This document shows, piece after piece, positions 1-5,393 of a stretch of 6,913 bases of DNA; within the stretch, counting starts at the first letter, position 1; each line of letters starts with the position of its first letter. The stretch is from positions 1 through 6,913 of the forward strand of contig DASQSZ010000341.1 of NCBI GenBank assembly GCA_035642125.1, read 5' to 3'. Below the pieces are notes generated by a model, which was not told where the DNA came from, searched no databases, and saw only the letters and a program-made list of their open reading frames with translations. Both the position numbers and the translations under genes were made by a program. Source of the stretch: CALAED01 sp937891035. GTDB taxonomy: Bacteria; Actinomycetota; Actinomycetes; Streptosporangiales; Streptosporangiaceae.

Positions 1-409
1 CAACCTGGCCCGCGGCATCTACCCCGCGATCCTCACCGACCGTGGCCTGGACGCCGCGCTGTCGGCGCTGGCCGCCCGTGCTCCGGTGCCCGTGGACGTC
101 GAGGTGGACCTGCCCGGTGACCGGCCGCCGGCGGCCGTGGAAAGCATCGCCTACTTCGTCGTCGCCGAGGCGCTCACCAATGTGGCCAAGTACGCCAGGG
201 CGACCCGTGCCGCCGTACGCGTGATGCGCGACAACAGCTGGATCATCGTTGAGATCAGCGACAACGGTGTGGGCGGGGCGACGGCGACGCCCGGCGGCGG
301 GCTCGCCGGGCTGGCCGACCGCGCCGCGGGCATCGACGGCATCCTGACCGTCAACAGCCCCGTCGGCGGCCCCACGGTCGTCCGCGCCGACCTCCCCAGC
401 GCCTGGTAA
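1..409 (+). CDS. Sensor histidine kinase, NarL/DesK-type, C-terminal part (5' end outside window)
   Basis: The frame is open from base 2 to a TAA at 407-409, giving the last 135 residues of a longer protein. It begins in the linker after the HisKA_3 dimerisation helix: LARGIYPAILTDRGLDAAL is the typical stretch between the phospho-accepting His helix and the ATPase domain of NarL-type kinases. A HATPase_c domain follows: N-box EALTNVAKYA (Asn at window residue 60), G1 box DNGVGGA, and G2 box GGGLAGLADR, with the usual C-terminal strands ending RADLPSAW. The kinase would autophosphorylate on a His upstream of the window and pass phosphate to a NarL/FixJ regulator. No such regulator follows directly; the only one in the window starts at 4663. 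Sensor and membrane segments are not visible, so the signal is unknown. The family call is secure; the partner is inferred. Confidence 0.93.
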   Translation, partial: NLARGIYPAILTDRGLDAALSALAARAPVPVDVEVDLPGDRPPAAVESIAYFVVAEALTNVAKYARATRAAVRVMRDNSWIIVEISDNGVGGATATPGGGLAGLADRAAGIDGILTVNSPVGGPTVVRADLPSAW

Positions 410-417
410 ATTCGCGT

Positions 418-467
418 CCGTCGGGTCGCTATCGTCCGGTCGCCCCCCGTCGGGTCGCCATCGTCCG
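418..467. repeat. Two-copy 21-nt direct repeat in the kinase-lipase intergenic region
   Basis: Bases 418-438 and 447-467 are the same 21-nt sequence apart from one T/C change at the twelfth or thirteenth base. Both copies begin CCGTCGGGTCGC and end ATCGTCCG. The period is 29 bp and an 8-nt spacer (GTCGCCCC) separates them. The copies lie just after the kinase stop codon and before the hairpin at 474-510. They could be a local slippage duplication or a paired protein-binding site; nothing in the sequence decides between these. Confidence 0.75.
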
Positions 468-473
468 TTGCTC

Positions 474-510
474 CCCGGCATCCCACGCGGCGGCGTCGTG
501 AGATGCCGGG
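474..510 (+). terminator. Stem-loop after the histidine kinase gene, candidate intrinsic terminator
   Basis: CCCGGCATC (474-482) pairs perfectly with GATGCCGGG (502-510). After one C/A mismatch the stem continues with CACG (484-487) against CGTG (497-500). The result is a 14-position stem with one mismatch and a 9-nt loop (CGGCGGCGT). TCTTG follows rather than a U-run, which is common for GC-rich actinobacterial terminators. It lies 65 bases after the kinase stop and ahead of the lipase start, so it probably separates the two transcripts. It is nearly symmetrical and could act in either direction. Confidence 0.65.
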
Positions 511-541
511 TCTTGCGCCGGCTTCGCTTGCATAAGCTTCA

Positions 542-1357
542 GTGGTGCTTGCCGGTCTGAGTCCGCGGCGCCGCGCACTGGTGCTCGGGGTGCTGCTGAC
601 GCTCTTGGCCGGCGCGACCCTCGTGGTCGCCTGGGCCGGCGTACGGGTGGCGACGGACCGGTCGGGCGGCTCGGCTCCGCCGCAGGACCGGCCCGGCCCG
701 GTCATGCTGGTGCCCGGGTATGGCGGCGGCTCGGACGGGCTGCGCGTCCTCGCCGGCCGGATCCGGGCGGCCGGCGGCCGGGCCACCGTGGTCGAACTGC
801 CGGGCGACGGCACGGGAGATCTCCGGCAGCAGGCCCGCGCGCTTGATCGCGCCATCGTCGGCGAGTTGCGCGACGGCGTCCCGTCCGTGGACGTCATCGG
901 CTACTCGGCCGGCGGGGTCACCGCCCGGCTGTGGGACCACGATTACGACGGGACGCGCAAGGCCCGCCGGATCATCACGCTCGGCTCCCCACATCACGGA
1001 GCCGAGATCGCCTCGGCGGGCGAGGCGTTCGCCCCCGGGGTCTGTCCGCTTGCCTGCCAGCAGCTCGTGCCGGGCAGCGCGCTGCTGGCCACGCTCGGCG
1101 GCCGCGCGCCGCGGCGGCCGGCGTGGATGTCGATCTGGACCACTATGGACGAGACCGTGACGCCGCCCGACTCGGCCCGCCTCGACGGCGCGGTCAACGT
1201 GCCGCTGCAAACGATCTGCCCGGACGCCAGGATCGGTCACGGCGAGCTCCCGACCGACCCGCTCGTCACCGGCATCGTGTTGCGCGCGCTCGGTCCGTCG
1301 CCGCTGCGCCCGCCAAGCCCTGCCGAGTGCGCGACCCCGCGGTCCGGCACCGGCTAG
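542..1357 (+). CDS. Exported or membrane-anchored alpha/beta-hydrolase (triacylglycerol lipase-like)
   Basis: A 271-residue protein with a basic N-terminus (PRRR) and a hydrophobic helix at about residues 12-33, so exported or anchored with the enzyme outside. No clear lipobox or AxA cleavage site is seen. The mature part is a lipase-type alpha/beta-hydrolase: oxyanion strand VMLVPGYGGG (54-63), nucleophile elbow GYSAGG with Ser122, SPHHG (149-153), likely acid Asp203 in TTMDETVTPPDSARLDGA, and likely His233 in GHGELPTDP. Four cysteines (168, 172, 226, 263) could form two disulfides. It should hydrolyse a lipid or other ester; the substrate is not evident. The frame opens just after a TAA at 533-535. 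GTG 542 or 545 is the likely start; no Shine-Dalgarno is seen. A TANNNT box (TAAGCT, 533-538) ends 7 bases before GTG 545, which would fit a leaderless mRNA. Confidence 0.88.
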   Translation: MVLAGLSPRRRALVLGVLLTLLAGATLVVAWAGVRVATDRSGGSAPPQDRPGPVMLVPGYGGGSDGLRVLAGRIRAAGGRATVVELPGDGTGDLRQQARALDRAIVGELRDGVPSVDVIGYSAGGVTARLWDHDYDGTRKARRIITLGSPHHGAEIASAGEAFAPGVCPLACQQLVPGSALLATLGGRAPRRPAWMSIWTTMDETVTPPDSARLDGAVNVPLQTICPDARIGHGELPTDPLVTGIVLRALGPSPLRPPSPAECATPRSGTG

Positions 1358-1362
1358 CCGGT
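1349..1362. repeat. Perfect 14-bp palindrome ACCGGCTAGCCGGT across the lipase stop codon
   Basis: ACCGGC-TA-GCCGGT is a perfect inverted repeat whose centre is the TAG stop codon of the hydrolase. It overlaps, and as RNA would compete with, the hairpin at 1357-1380. The same half-site (ACCGGC/GCCGGT) recurs in the palindrome at 4494-4507 on the other side of the minus-strand operon. It may be an operator or simply GC-rich palindromic sequence. Confidence 0.4.
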
Positions 1363-1380
1363 CCGGCGCGGCGGGCCGGC
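1357..1380 (+). terminator. Hairpin beginning at the lipase stop codon, candidate terminator
   Basis: GCCGGTCCG (1357-1365) pairs with CGGGCCGGC (1372-1380): nine pairs, one of them G-U, closed by a GCGCGG loop. No U-run follows. It starts at the last base of the TAG stop and lies between two convergent genes, 10 bases beyond the stop of the minus-strand permease gene. The single G-U pair would be an A/C mismatch in the opposite transcript, so it should be stronger for the plus strand but could serve both. Confidence 0.5.
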
Positions 1381-1390
1381 CGGGCAGACG

Positions 1391-2221
1391 CTAACTCGTC
1401 ACGTCGCGGGTGGCGAAGTTGGCCCACGCCGCGGCGAGGAACACTCCGACATAGACCGCCTGGATGCCGAGGCCGCGCTGGATGTCATGCCACAGGATCG
1501 GCTCCCGGAAGAAGTCGATCCAGGCCAGCCAGTAGCGGGTGGGCAGGTACGGCCGTATCGACGTGGCGGCGTCCAGCGTGACCAGCACCTGACTGGTGAC
1601 GAGGAAGGCCAGCGCGCCGAGCGCCGCCCCCAGCGAGGAGTCGGTCACGGTCGACAGGAAGATGGCGATCGCCCCTACGCCGAGCATGGACACGGCGATG
1701 TAGAGCACGGTGTAGACGATGCGCAGCGCCACCTGCCCCTGGTCGAGGCCGGTGCCCGACACCGACGTGACAACCGCCGACCCGACGAACGCGTCGGCCG
1801 GCTCGGTGCCGAAGACCGTAACCCCGACGGCGTACGAGGTGACCGCCACCGACACCACGGCGATCAGCACGAACGCGATGAGCGTGACGAGCTTGGCGAC
1901 GAGCAGCCGGGTTCGGCCGACCGGGCGCAGCAGCAAGTAGCGCAGCATGCCGGCGCCGGCCTCGCCGGCGACCGAGTCGCCGCCGACCACCGCGACCGAC
2001 ACCGGCAAGAACAGCGGCAGCACCATGGCCAGTGCGGCGGCCGGATACAGCGAGCCGTTGGCCAGGACCGCGGACAGGAAGGTGGGGCCCTCGCCCGGCT
2101 GCGGCCCGACCTGGGTCGTGGCGAGGAAGGCGGCCACCACGGCCGGCAGCCCGCACAGCAACGCGATCGCGATCCAGGTGCGCGGCCGGCGCAGCAGCTT
2201 GACCAGTTCGACCCGCGTCAC
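1391..2221 (-). CDS. ABC-2 type transporter permease
   Basis: A 276-residue integral membrane protein with six predicted hydrophobic segments at about 16-34, 58-80, 107-136, 168-190, 193-215 and 249-268. Between segments 2 and 3 lies DSVAGEAGAGMLRYLLLRPVGR followed by LLVAKL. This is the hallmark loop of ABC-2 exporter permeases of the NosY/BcrB kind (GE...GTLR.LL.RPVSR..LL.AK). The usual family length is about 250-290, so it looks complete. The start is GTG at 2221-2219, overlapping the TGA of the ATPase gene by 4 bp (GTGA). No good Shine-Dalgarno precedes it, so translation is probably coupled to the ATPase gene. With the ATPase it should form a dimeric exporter in the cytoplasmic membrane. 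ABC-2 families export drugs, lipids, polysaccharides or peptides; the substrate cannot be read from the sequence. Confidence 0.92.
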   Translation of the reverse strand: MTRVELVKLLRRPRTWIAIALLCGLPAVVAAFLATTQVGPQPGEGPTFLSAVLANGSLYPAAALAMVLPLFLPVSVAVVGGDSVAGEAGAGMLRYLLLRPVGRTRLLVAKLVTLIAFVLIAVVSVAVTSYAVGVTVFGTEPADAFVGSAVVTSVSGTGLDQGQVALRIVYTVLYIAVSMLGVGAIAIFLSTVTDSSLGAALGALAFLVTSQVLVTLDAATSIRPYLPTRYWLAWIDFFREPILWHDIQRGLGIQAVYVGVFLAAAWANFATRDVTS

Positions 2222-3324
2222 GGCGCGGCCCGCCGAGCGGCGTCCGCGCCGCCGTCAGGGCTTGAGTCCGCGCCGCCGTCAGGGTCGCGCGGGCCGCTCC
2301 CGCCGCCATGGCCTTCGGGGCCGGCCGCCGATCCGGCGCGGTACGCGAGGACCTCAGGCGGACGGTCCCGGCCGAACGGCCGGTCGATCCGGTCGCTGCC
2401 CGGGCCCGTCACCTCGAGCATGACCTGCTCGAGCGTGCGCCGTTCGACGTGGATCTCGCTGACCCGCAACCCCGCCCCGACGAGCTTGGCGTTGAGCGTC
2501 GCCGGATCTTCGCCGTGCTCGCCGCGCACCAGCAGCCGGTTCCCGTCGCGCGCCTCGACCCGGCCGTCGAGCAGGGCGACCGCGCGCTCGGCGTCAGGGC
2601 TGTTGATCATGATGCGGCCGGTGGGCGCGCGCAGCTTGGCGAGGTCGTCTTCGAGCACGAGTCTGCCGCGGTCCATCATGCCGACCCGTGTGCACAGCTG
2701 CTCCACCTCGGCCAGCAGATGGCTGCACAAGAACACGGTCGTGCCCGCCGCGTTCAGCTCTTCGAGCAACTCCCGCACCTCTCTGATGCCCTGCGGGTCG
2801 AGCCCGTTCGTCGGTTCGTCGAGCACGAGCAGGCGCGGCTCGCCGAGCAGCGCGGCGGCCAGGCCGAGCCGCTGGCGCATGCCCAGCGAGTACGCCTTGA
2901 CCGGCCGGTTGTCCACGCCGCCGAGCCCGACCCGCTCAAGCGCCGCCTCGACCCTGCGCCGCCGATCCCGGCGCGATCGCCGGCCCGGCGTGCGGGCCGA
3001 TCTGGGGCCCGCCGCGTCCACGAGAGCCAGGTTGGCGCGCCCGGGCAGGTGACCGTACGCGGCCGGGCCCTCGACCAGGGCGCCGACCTCGGTCAGCACC
3101 TCGGTGGCGTGGCGGGGCATCGGCCGCCCGAGCAGTTCGATCTCGCCGGACGTGGCGAACACCAGGCCGAGCAGCATCCTGACCGCGGTCGTCTTGCCGG
3201 AGCCGTTGGGCCCGAGGAGCCCGTACCGATCGCCGGCGCGGACGTTCAGGTCGACTCCGTCGACCGCGGTGATCCGCCCGAAGCGCTTGGTCAGTCCGCG
3301 CGTGGTGATCATCCAGGTGGTCAT
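2218..3324 (-). CDS. ABC transporter ATP-binding protein with Arg-rich insert and low-complexity C-terminal tail
   Basis: A 368-residue ATPase of the BcrA/NosF/DrrA exporter class. Visible motifs: Walker A GPNGSGKTT (38-46), degenerate signature YSLGMRQRLGLA (145-156), Walker B LLVLDEP (165-171), D-loop GLD (174-176) and switch His202 in CSHLLAEVEQ. The Q-loop position reads VGALVEGP with Glu85, as is common in BcrA-like proteins. The helical domain has an arginine-rich stretch (108-124, ten Arg in 17). The conserved protein ends near LEQVMLEVTG (about 307). The last 60 or so residues are Gly/Asp/Pro/Arg-rich low complexity and include an 8-residue tandem repeat (DPDGGADS, SPDGGADA). The ATG start has a GGAG Shine-Dalgarno (3333-3330) five bases upstream and overlaps the preceding gene's TGA as ATGA. 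The ATPase should power the permease encoded next. Confidence 0.95.
   Translation of the reverse strand: MTTWMITTRGLTKRFGRITAVDGVDLNVRAGDRYGLLGPNGSGKTTAVRMLLGLVFATSGEIELLGRPMPRHATEVLTEVGALVEGPAAYGHLPGRANLALVDAAGPRSARTPGRRSRRDRRRRVEAALERVGLGGVDNRPVKAYSLGMRQRLGLAAALLGEPRLLVLDEPTNGLDPQGIREVRELLEELNAAGTTVFLCSHLLAEVEQLCTRVGMMDRGRLVLEDDLAKLRAPTGRIMINSPDAERAVALLDGRVEARDGNRLLVRGEHGEDPATLNAKLVGAGLRVSEIHVERRTLEQVMLEVTGPGSDRIDRPFGRDRPPEVLAYRAGSAAGPEGHGGGSGPRDPDGGADSSPDGGADAARRAAP
2242..2284. repeat. Perfect 19-bp direct repeat with 24-bp period inside the ATPase tail
   Basis: GTCCGCGCCGCCGTCAGGG occurs at 2242-2260 and again at 2266-2284, with no mismatch. The 24-bp period is a whole number of codons, so the duplication keeps the ATPase frame. 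Read on the minus strand it gives the tandem octapeptide at residues 347-362. Replication slippage in GC-rich sequence is the likely origin. Confidence 0.85.
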
Positions 3325-4484
3325 CCCAGCTCCATGATCAGCTGCTGTGCCGCCGTCATCAGCAGCTTGGGCTGGACCGGTCCGGCGAGCAGGAAGGCGC
3401 GGCCGAATTCGGACTCCGCCGCGACGAGCGCGGTCAGCAGGGGCGTACGGATCACGAAGGCGTCGGCGGGTGGCATGCCGGCCGCCGTGCTGACCTGGAC
3501 GGCCTGCGCCCCCGCCGACCGAGCGGCCTCAAGCACCCGCCGCCCGAACCGGCCGGGGAGGGGCAGGGCGGCGAACGCGGCGTAGCCGGTGCCGTACGCC
3601 CGGACGGTGCCGCTGTCGCCGGCCACCGGCAGCGCCGGATAACCGGCGAGGCGATCGGGCAGCCGGGACAGCAGGAACCTGGACAGCCTGGAGATCAGAT
3701 CAGGGGCGCCGAGGCTGACGCTCGGCGTTCCCGCCGGCGGGGAGACCGCAAGTACCGACGCGGCCGGTCGGCGCTGCCGCAGGTCGAGGAAGCGCGTCGA
3801 GAGCACCGCGCGGCCGCCGCCCTTGCCCGTCATCTCGACAGCCACCGGCAACCCGGTGCCGGGGTCGGCCCACACGTCCACATGGCCCACCGTCGTCGCC
3901 GGATCGACCGGAGTGACACGCAGGCCGGCGGCGGCCACGCCGGCCACCCTGCGGGGCGGCAGCGCGGTGAGGCGGTCGCGAGGCGCGGCGATGCCCAGCA
4001 GCCGGCGGGCCAGGTCAGGCGGCGTCAGATCGGAGCCGCGCGGCAACCGGATGGGCGGCTCCCCGCGCACCTGGGTGAACAGGTTCCGCTCATAGTCCCA
4101 GATCGTCGTCCCTCGCGGGTTGCGCTGGACGTCGCGTTCGCCGGTCGGGGTGATCACATCGACGCGCCAGCGCCGCGCCGAGTCGTACCACACGCGCATC
4201 CGCGTCGTACCGCCGAGCAGGCCGGTCACATCGCTCAGCCCGGGGAGGTCGGGCAGCCCGAGCGAGCCGCGCGCCTCCACCAGACCCTGGTAGGGCGCCG
4301 CGGTCGACGTCAGGGTCCGGTCGCGCAGCGCGTCGGCGGTGAGCGACGAACGCGCGACCGGCAGCGCCGCGATCACGACCGGCGCCGCGCACAGCGCCGC
4401 GACGAACCCGGCCACCATGAGCCACCGACGTCGTGTCTCGCGTCGCACCACGCTCACGCCTGCCACCGTACGTCGGTTTACCAC
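3321..4484 (-). CDS. Membrane-anchored LolA/RseB-like (MucB/RseB N-terminal fold) protein
   Basis: A 387-residue protein with a basic N-terminus (RRETRRR, 14-20), one hydrophobic segment (about 21-41) and a long extracytoplasmic part. The segment Y65-QGLVEARGSLGLPDLPGL, then TTRMRVWYDSARRWRVDVITPTGERD (93-118), TTIWDYERNLFTQV, and RLPRGSDLTPPDLARRLLG resembles the actinobacterial LolA/RseB-like family: a half-barrel that binds lipids or lipoprotein parts in characterised members. The rest (about 240-387) is less recognisable. It is the first gene of the ABC operon, and its TGA overlaps the ATPase ATG as ATGA, so it probably works with the transporter, perhaps as an extracytoplasmic substrate-handling or sensing subunit. 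The chosen GTG (4484) lacks a clear Shine-Dalgarno; in-frame GTGs at 4466, 4457, 4451 and 4448 also keep the anchor. The family is assigned from remembered sequence character, not a search. Confidence 0.78.
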   Translation of the reverse strand: MVNRRTVAGVSVVRRETRRRWLMVAGFVAALCAAPVVIAALPVARSSLTADALRDRTLTSTAAPYQGLVEARGSLGLPDLPGLSDVTGLLGGTTRMRVWYDSARRWRVDVITPTGERDVQRNPRGTTIWDYERNLFTQVRGEPPIRLPRGSDLTPPDLARRLLGIAAPRDRLTALPPRRVAGVAAAGLRVTPVDPATTVGHVDVWADPGTGLPVAVEMTGKGGGRAVLSTRFLDLRQRRPAASVLAVSPPAGTPSVSLGAPDLISRLSRFLLSRLPDRLAGYPALPVAGDSGTVRAYGTGYAAFAALPLPGRFGRRVLEAARSAGAQAVQVSTAAGMPPADAFVIRTPLLTALVAAESEFGRAFLLAGPVQPKLLMTAAQQLIMELG

Positions 4485-4493
4485 CGATCAGCC

Positions 4494-4507
4494 GACCGGC
4501 GCCGGTC
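4494..4507. promoter_or_regulatory. Perfect 14-bp palindrome upstream of the LolA-like/ABC operon, possible operator
   Basis: GACCGGCGCCGGTC is a perfect inverted repeat. Its near end lies 9 bases upstream of the GTG at 4484, in the 178-bp divergent region shared with the response regulator gene. It could be an operator for a dimeric regulator or a hairpin close to the ribosome entry site. Half-sites match those of the palindrome at 1349-1362. Chance occurrence in very GC-rich DNA is possible. Confidence 0.4.
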
Positions 4508-4620
4508 ACCACTTAGGCCCACCACTCGCCCCCCACCTTCGGGCTCACTGTCCGAGCCACCGCTCGCCACCAGCGGATCGCCCGGCCACCTGTCCGGCGA
4601 GGAGTCTCCGTGATCCCGGC

Positions 4621-4636
4621 TAAAGCTGGGGTAAAG
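4621..4636 (+). promoter_or_regulatory. TAAAG direct repeats, one helical turn apart, upstream of the response regulator
   Basis: TAAAG occurs at 4621-4625 and 4632-4636, 11 bp apart, in the form GCTAAAGCTGGGGTAAAG. In this GC-rich setting two A-rich pentamers on the same helix face stand out. They lie 27-42 bp ahead of the ATG at 4663, where an activator or RNA polymerase would bind. The second copy is part of TAAAGT, a possible -10 (TANNNT). CACAAT at 4651-4656 is another candidate -10; it ends 6 bases before the ATG and would give a leaderless transcript. No convincing -35 is seen. Confidence 0.3.
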
Positions 4637-4662
4637 TCCACGGCGACCCCCACAATGGGCAC

Positions 4663-5313
4663 ATGCGAGTGGTGATCGCCGAGGATTCGGTGCTGTTGCG
4701 CGAGGGTCTGGTCCGGCTGCTGGCGGACGAGGGCATCGAGGCGGTCGACACGGTGGGCGACGGGCCCGCGCTCGTCGAGGCCGTGGCCGGGCACACGCCC
4801 GACCTCGCGATCGTCGACGTACGGATGCCGCCGACCTTCACCGATGAGGGCCTGCGGGCGGCGCTGGCGGCGCGCGAGCGCGTTCCCGGCACGCCGATCC
4901 TCGTGCTGTCGCAGTACGTCGAGGAGCGGTACGCCACCGAGCTGATCGGCGGCGGCGCGCAGGGTGTCGGCTATCTGCTGAAAGAGCGGGTGGCGGACGT
5001 GGCCGAGTTCGTCCAGGCCGTACGGAAGATCGCCGCCGGTGGCGCGGTCATCGATCCAGAGGTGATCGGCCAGTTGCTCGGCCGGCGCCGCGGCGGCGAC
5101 CGGCTGGAGGCGCTGACGCCGCGCGAACGCGAGGTGCTCGGGCTGATGGCCGAGGGCCGGTCCAACGCCGCGATCGCCCGCGACCTGGTCGTCACCGAGG
5201 GCGCCGTCGAAAAGCACATCTCCAACATCTTTCTCAAGCTCGACCTGCCGCCCGCCGAGGACAACCATCGTCGCGTGATGGCCGTCCTCACCTACCTCGG
5301 CCACACCGGCTGA
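4663..5313 (+). CDS. NarL/FixJ-family response regulator
   Basis: A 216-residue regulator, full length for the family. The receiver domain (about 1-118) has acidic pocket E7/D8, phospho-acceptor Asp52 in DLAIVDVRMPP, Ser83 in ILVLSQYVEERYATEL and Lys107 in GYLLKERV. A LuxR-type helix-turn-helix output domain starts at about 148: LTPREREVLGLMAEG, then SNAAIARDLVVTEGAVEKHISNIF and LKLDLP. Once phosphorylated by a HisKA_3-type kinase it should bind DNA as a dimer. It is transcribed divergently from the LolA-like/ABC operon with 178 bp between the starts, so it is a plausible regulator of that operon and of itself. The histidine kinase at the left edge is the only kinase in view. No Shine-Dalgarno precedes the ATG, so it may be translated leaderless. 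Confidence 0.95.
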   Translation: MRVVIAEDSVLLREGLVRLLADEGIEAVDTVGDGPALVEAVAGHTPDLAIVDVRMPPTFTDEGLRAALAARERVPGTPILVLSQYVEERYATELIGGGAQGVGYLLKERVADVAEFVQAVRKIAAGGAVIDPEVIGQLLGRRRGGDRLEALTPREREVLGLMAEGRSNAAIARDLVVTEGAVEKHISNIFLKLDLPPAEDNHRRVMAVLTYLGHTG

Positions 5314-5320
5314 GCCCCCC

Positions 5321-5342
5321 GCCCGGACCGCCCCGCTCGGGC
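5321..5342 (+). terminator. Short hairpin after the response regulator gene, weak terminator candidate
   Basis: GCCCG (5321-5325) pairs with CGGGC (5338-5342), with a possible G-U pair inside and a loop of 10-12 bases. It lies 7 bases after the TGA and directly before the sigma-R-type -35 element at 5346. There is no U-run and the stem is short, so some read-through into rpmE is likely. Confidence 0.3.
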
Positions 5343-5345
5343 CTG

Positions 5346-5371
5346 GGAATGTCTGGTGACGTCGACACGTT
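5346..5371 (+). promoter_or_regulatory. Sigma-R-type (thiol-stress ECF sigma) promoter of rpmE
   Basis: GGAAT at 5346-5350 is followed by exactly 18 bases and then GTT at 5369-5371. This is an exact match to the GGAAT-N18-GTT consensus described for sigma-R of Streptomyces (SigH/SigE-like in mycobacteria). I recall rpmE being reported as a sigma-R target in S. coelicolor, so the gene it precedes also fits. Transcription would begin near 5378-5380, giving an untranslated leader of about 110 nt. A housekeeping promoter may also be present, but I see no clear one. Confidence 0.75.
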
Positions 5372-5393
5372 CAGCTTTCTGGCACACTGATAC

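Noticed and set aside
418..467. The direct repeat considered as the start of a CRISPR array
   Set aside because: Only two copies with an 8-nt spacer and no cas genes nearby.
151..1240. Two long minus-strand open frames opposite the kinase end and the lipase
   Set aside because: Antisense to genes with clear catalytic motifs; Arg/Pro/Ala-rich sequence without domains.
1487..3052. 521-residue open frame on the plus strand opposite the permease and ATPase genes
   Set aside because: It is antisense to two genes with clear ABC motifs. Its protein is biased (Arg/Gly/Asp/Gln-rich) without domains, as expected from the complement of GC-rich coding sequence.
2308..3585. 425-residue plus-strand open frame opposite the ATPase gene
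   Set aside because: Antisense shadow of the ATPase and the end of the LolA-like gene; no recognisable motif.
4513..5304. 263-residue minus-strand open frame opposite the response regulator
   Set aside because: The plus-strand regulator has a complete receiver and LuxR helix-turn-helix; the opposite frame is a composition shadow, rich in Asp, Arg and His without any domain.
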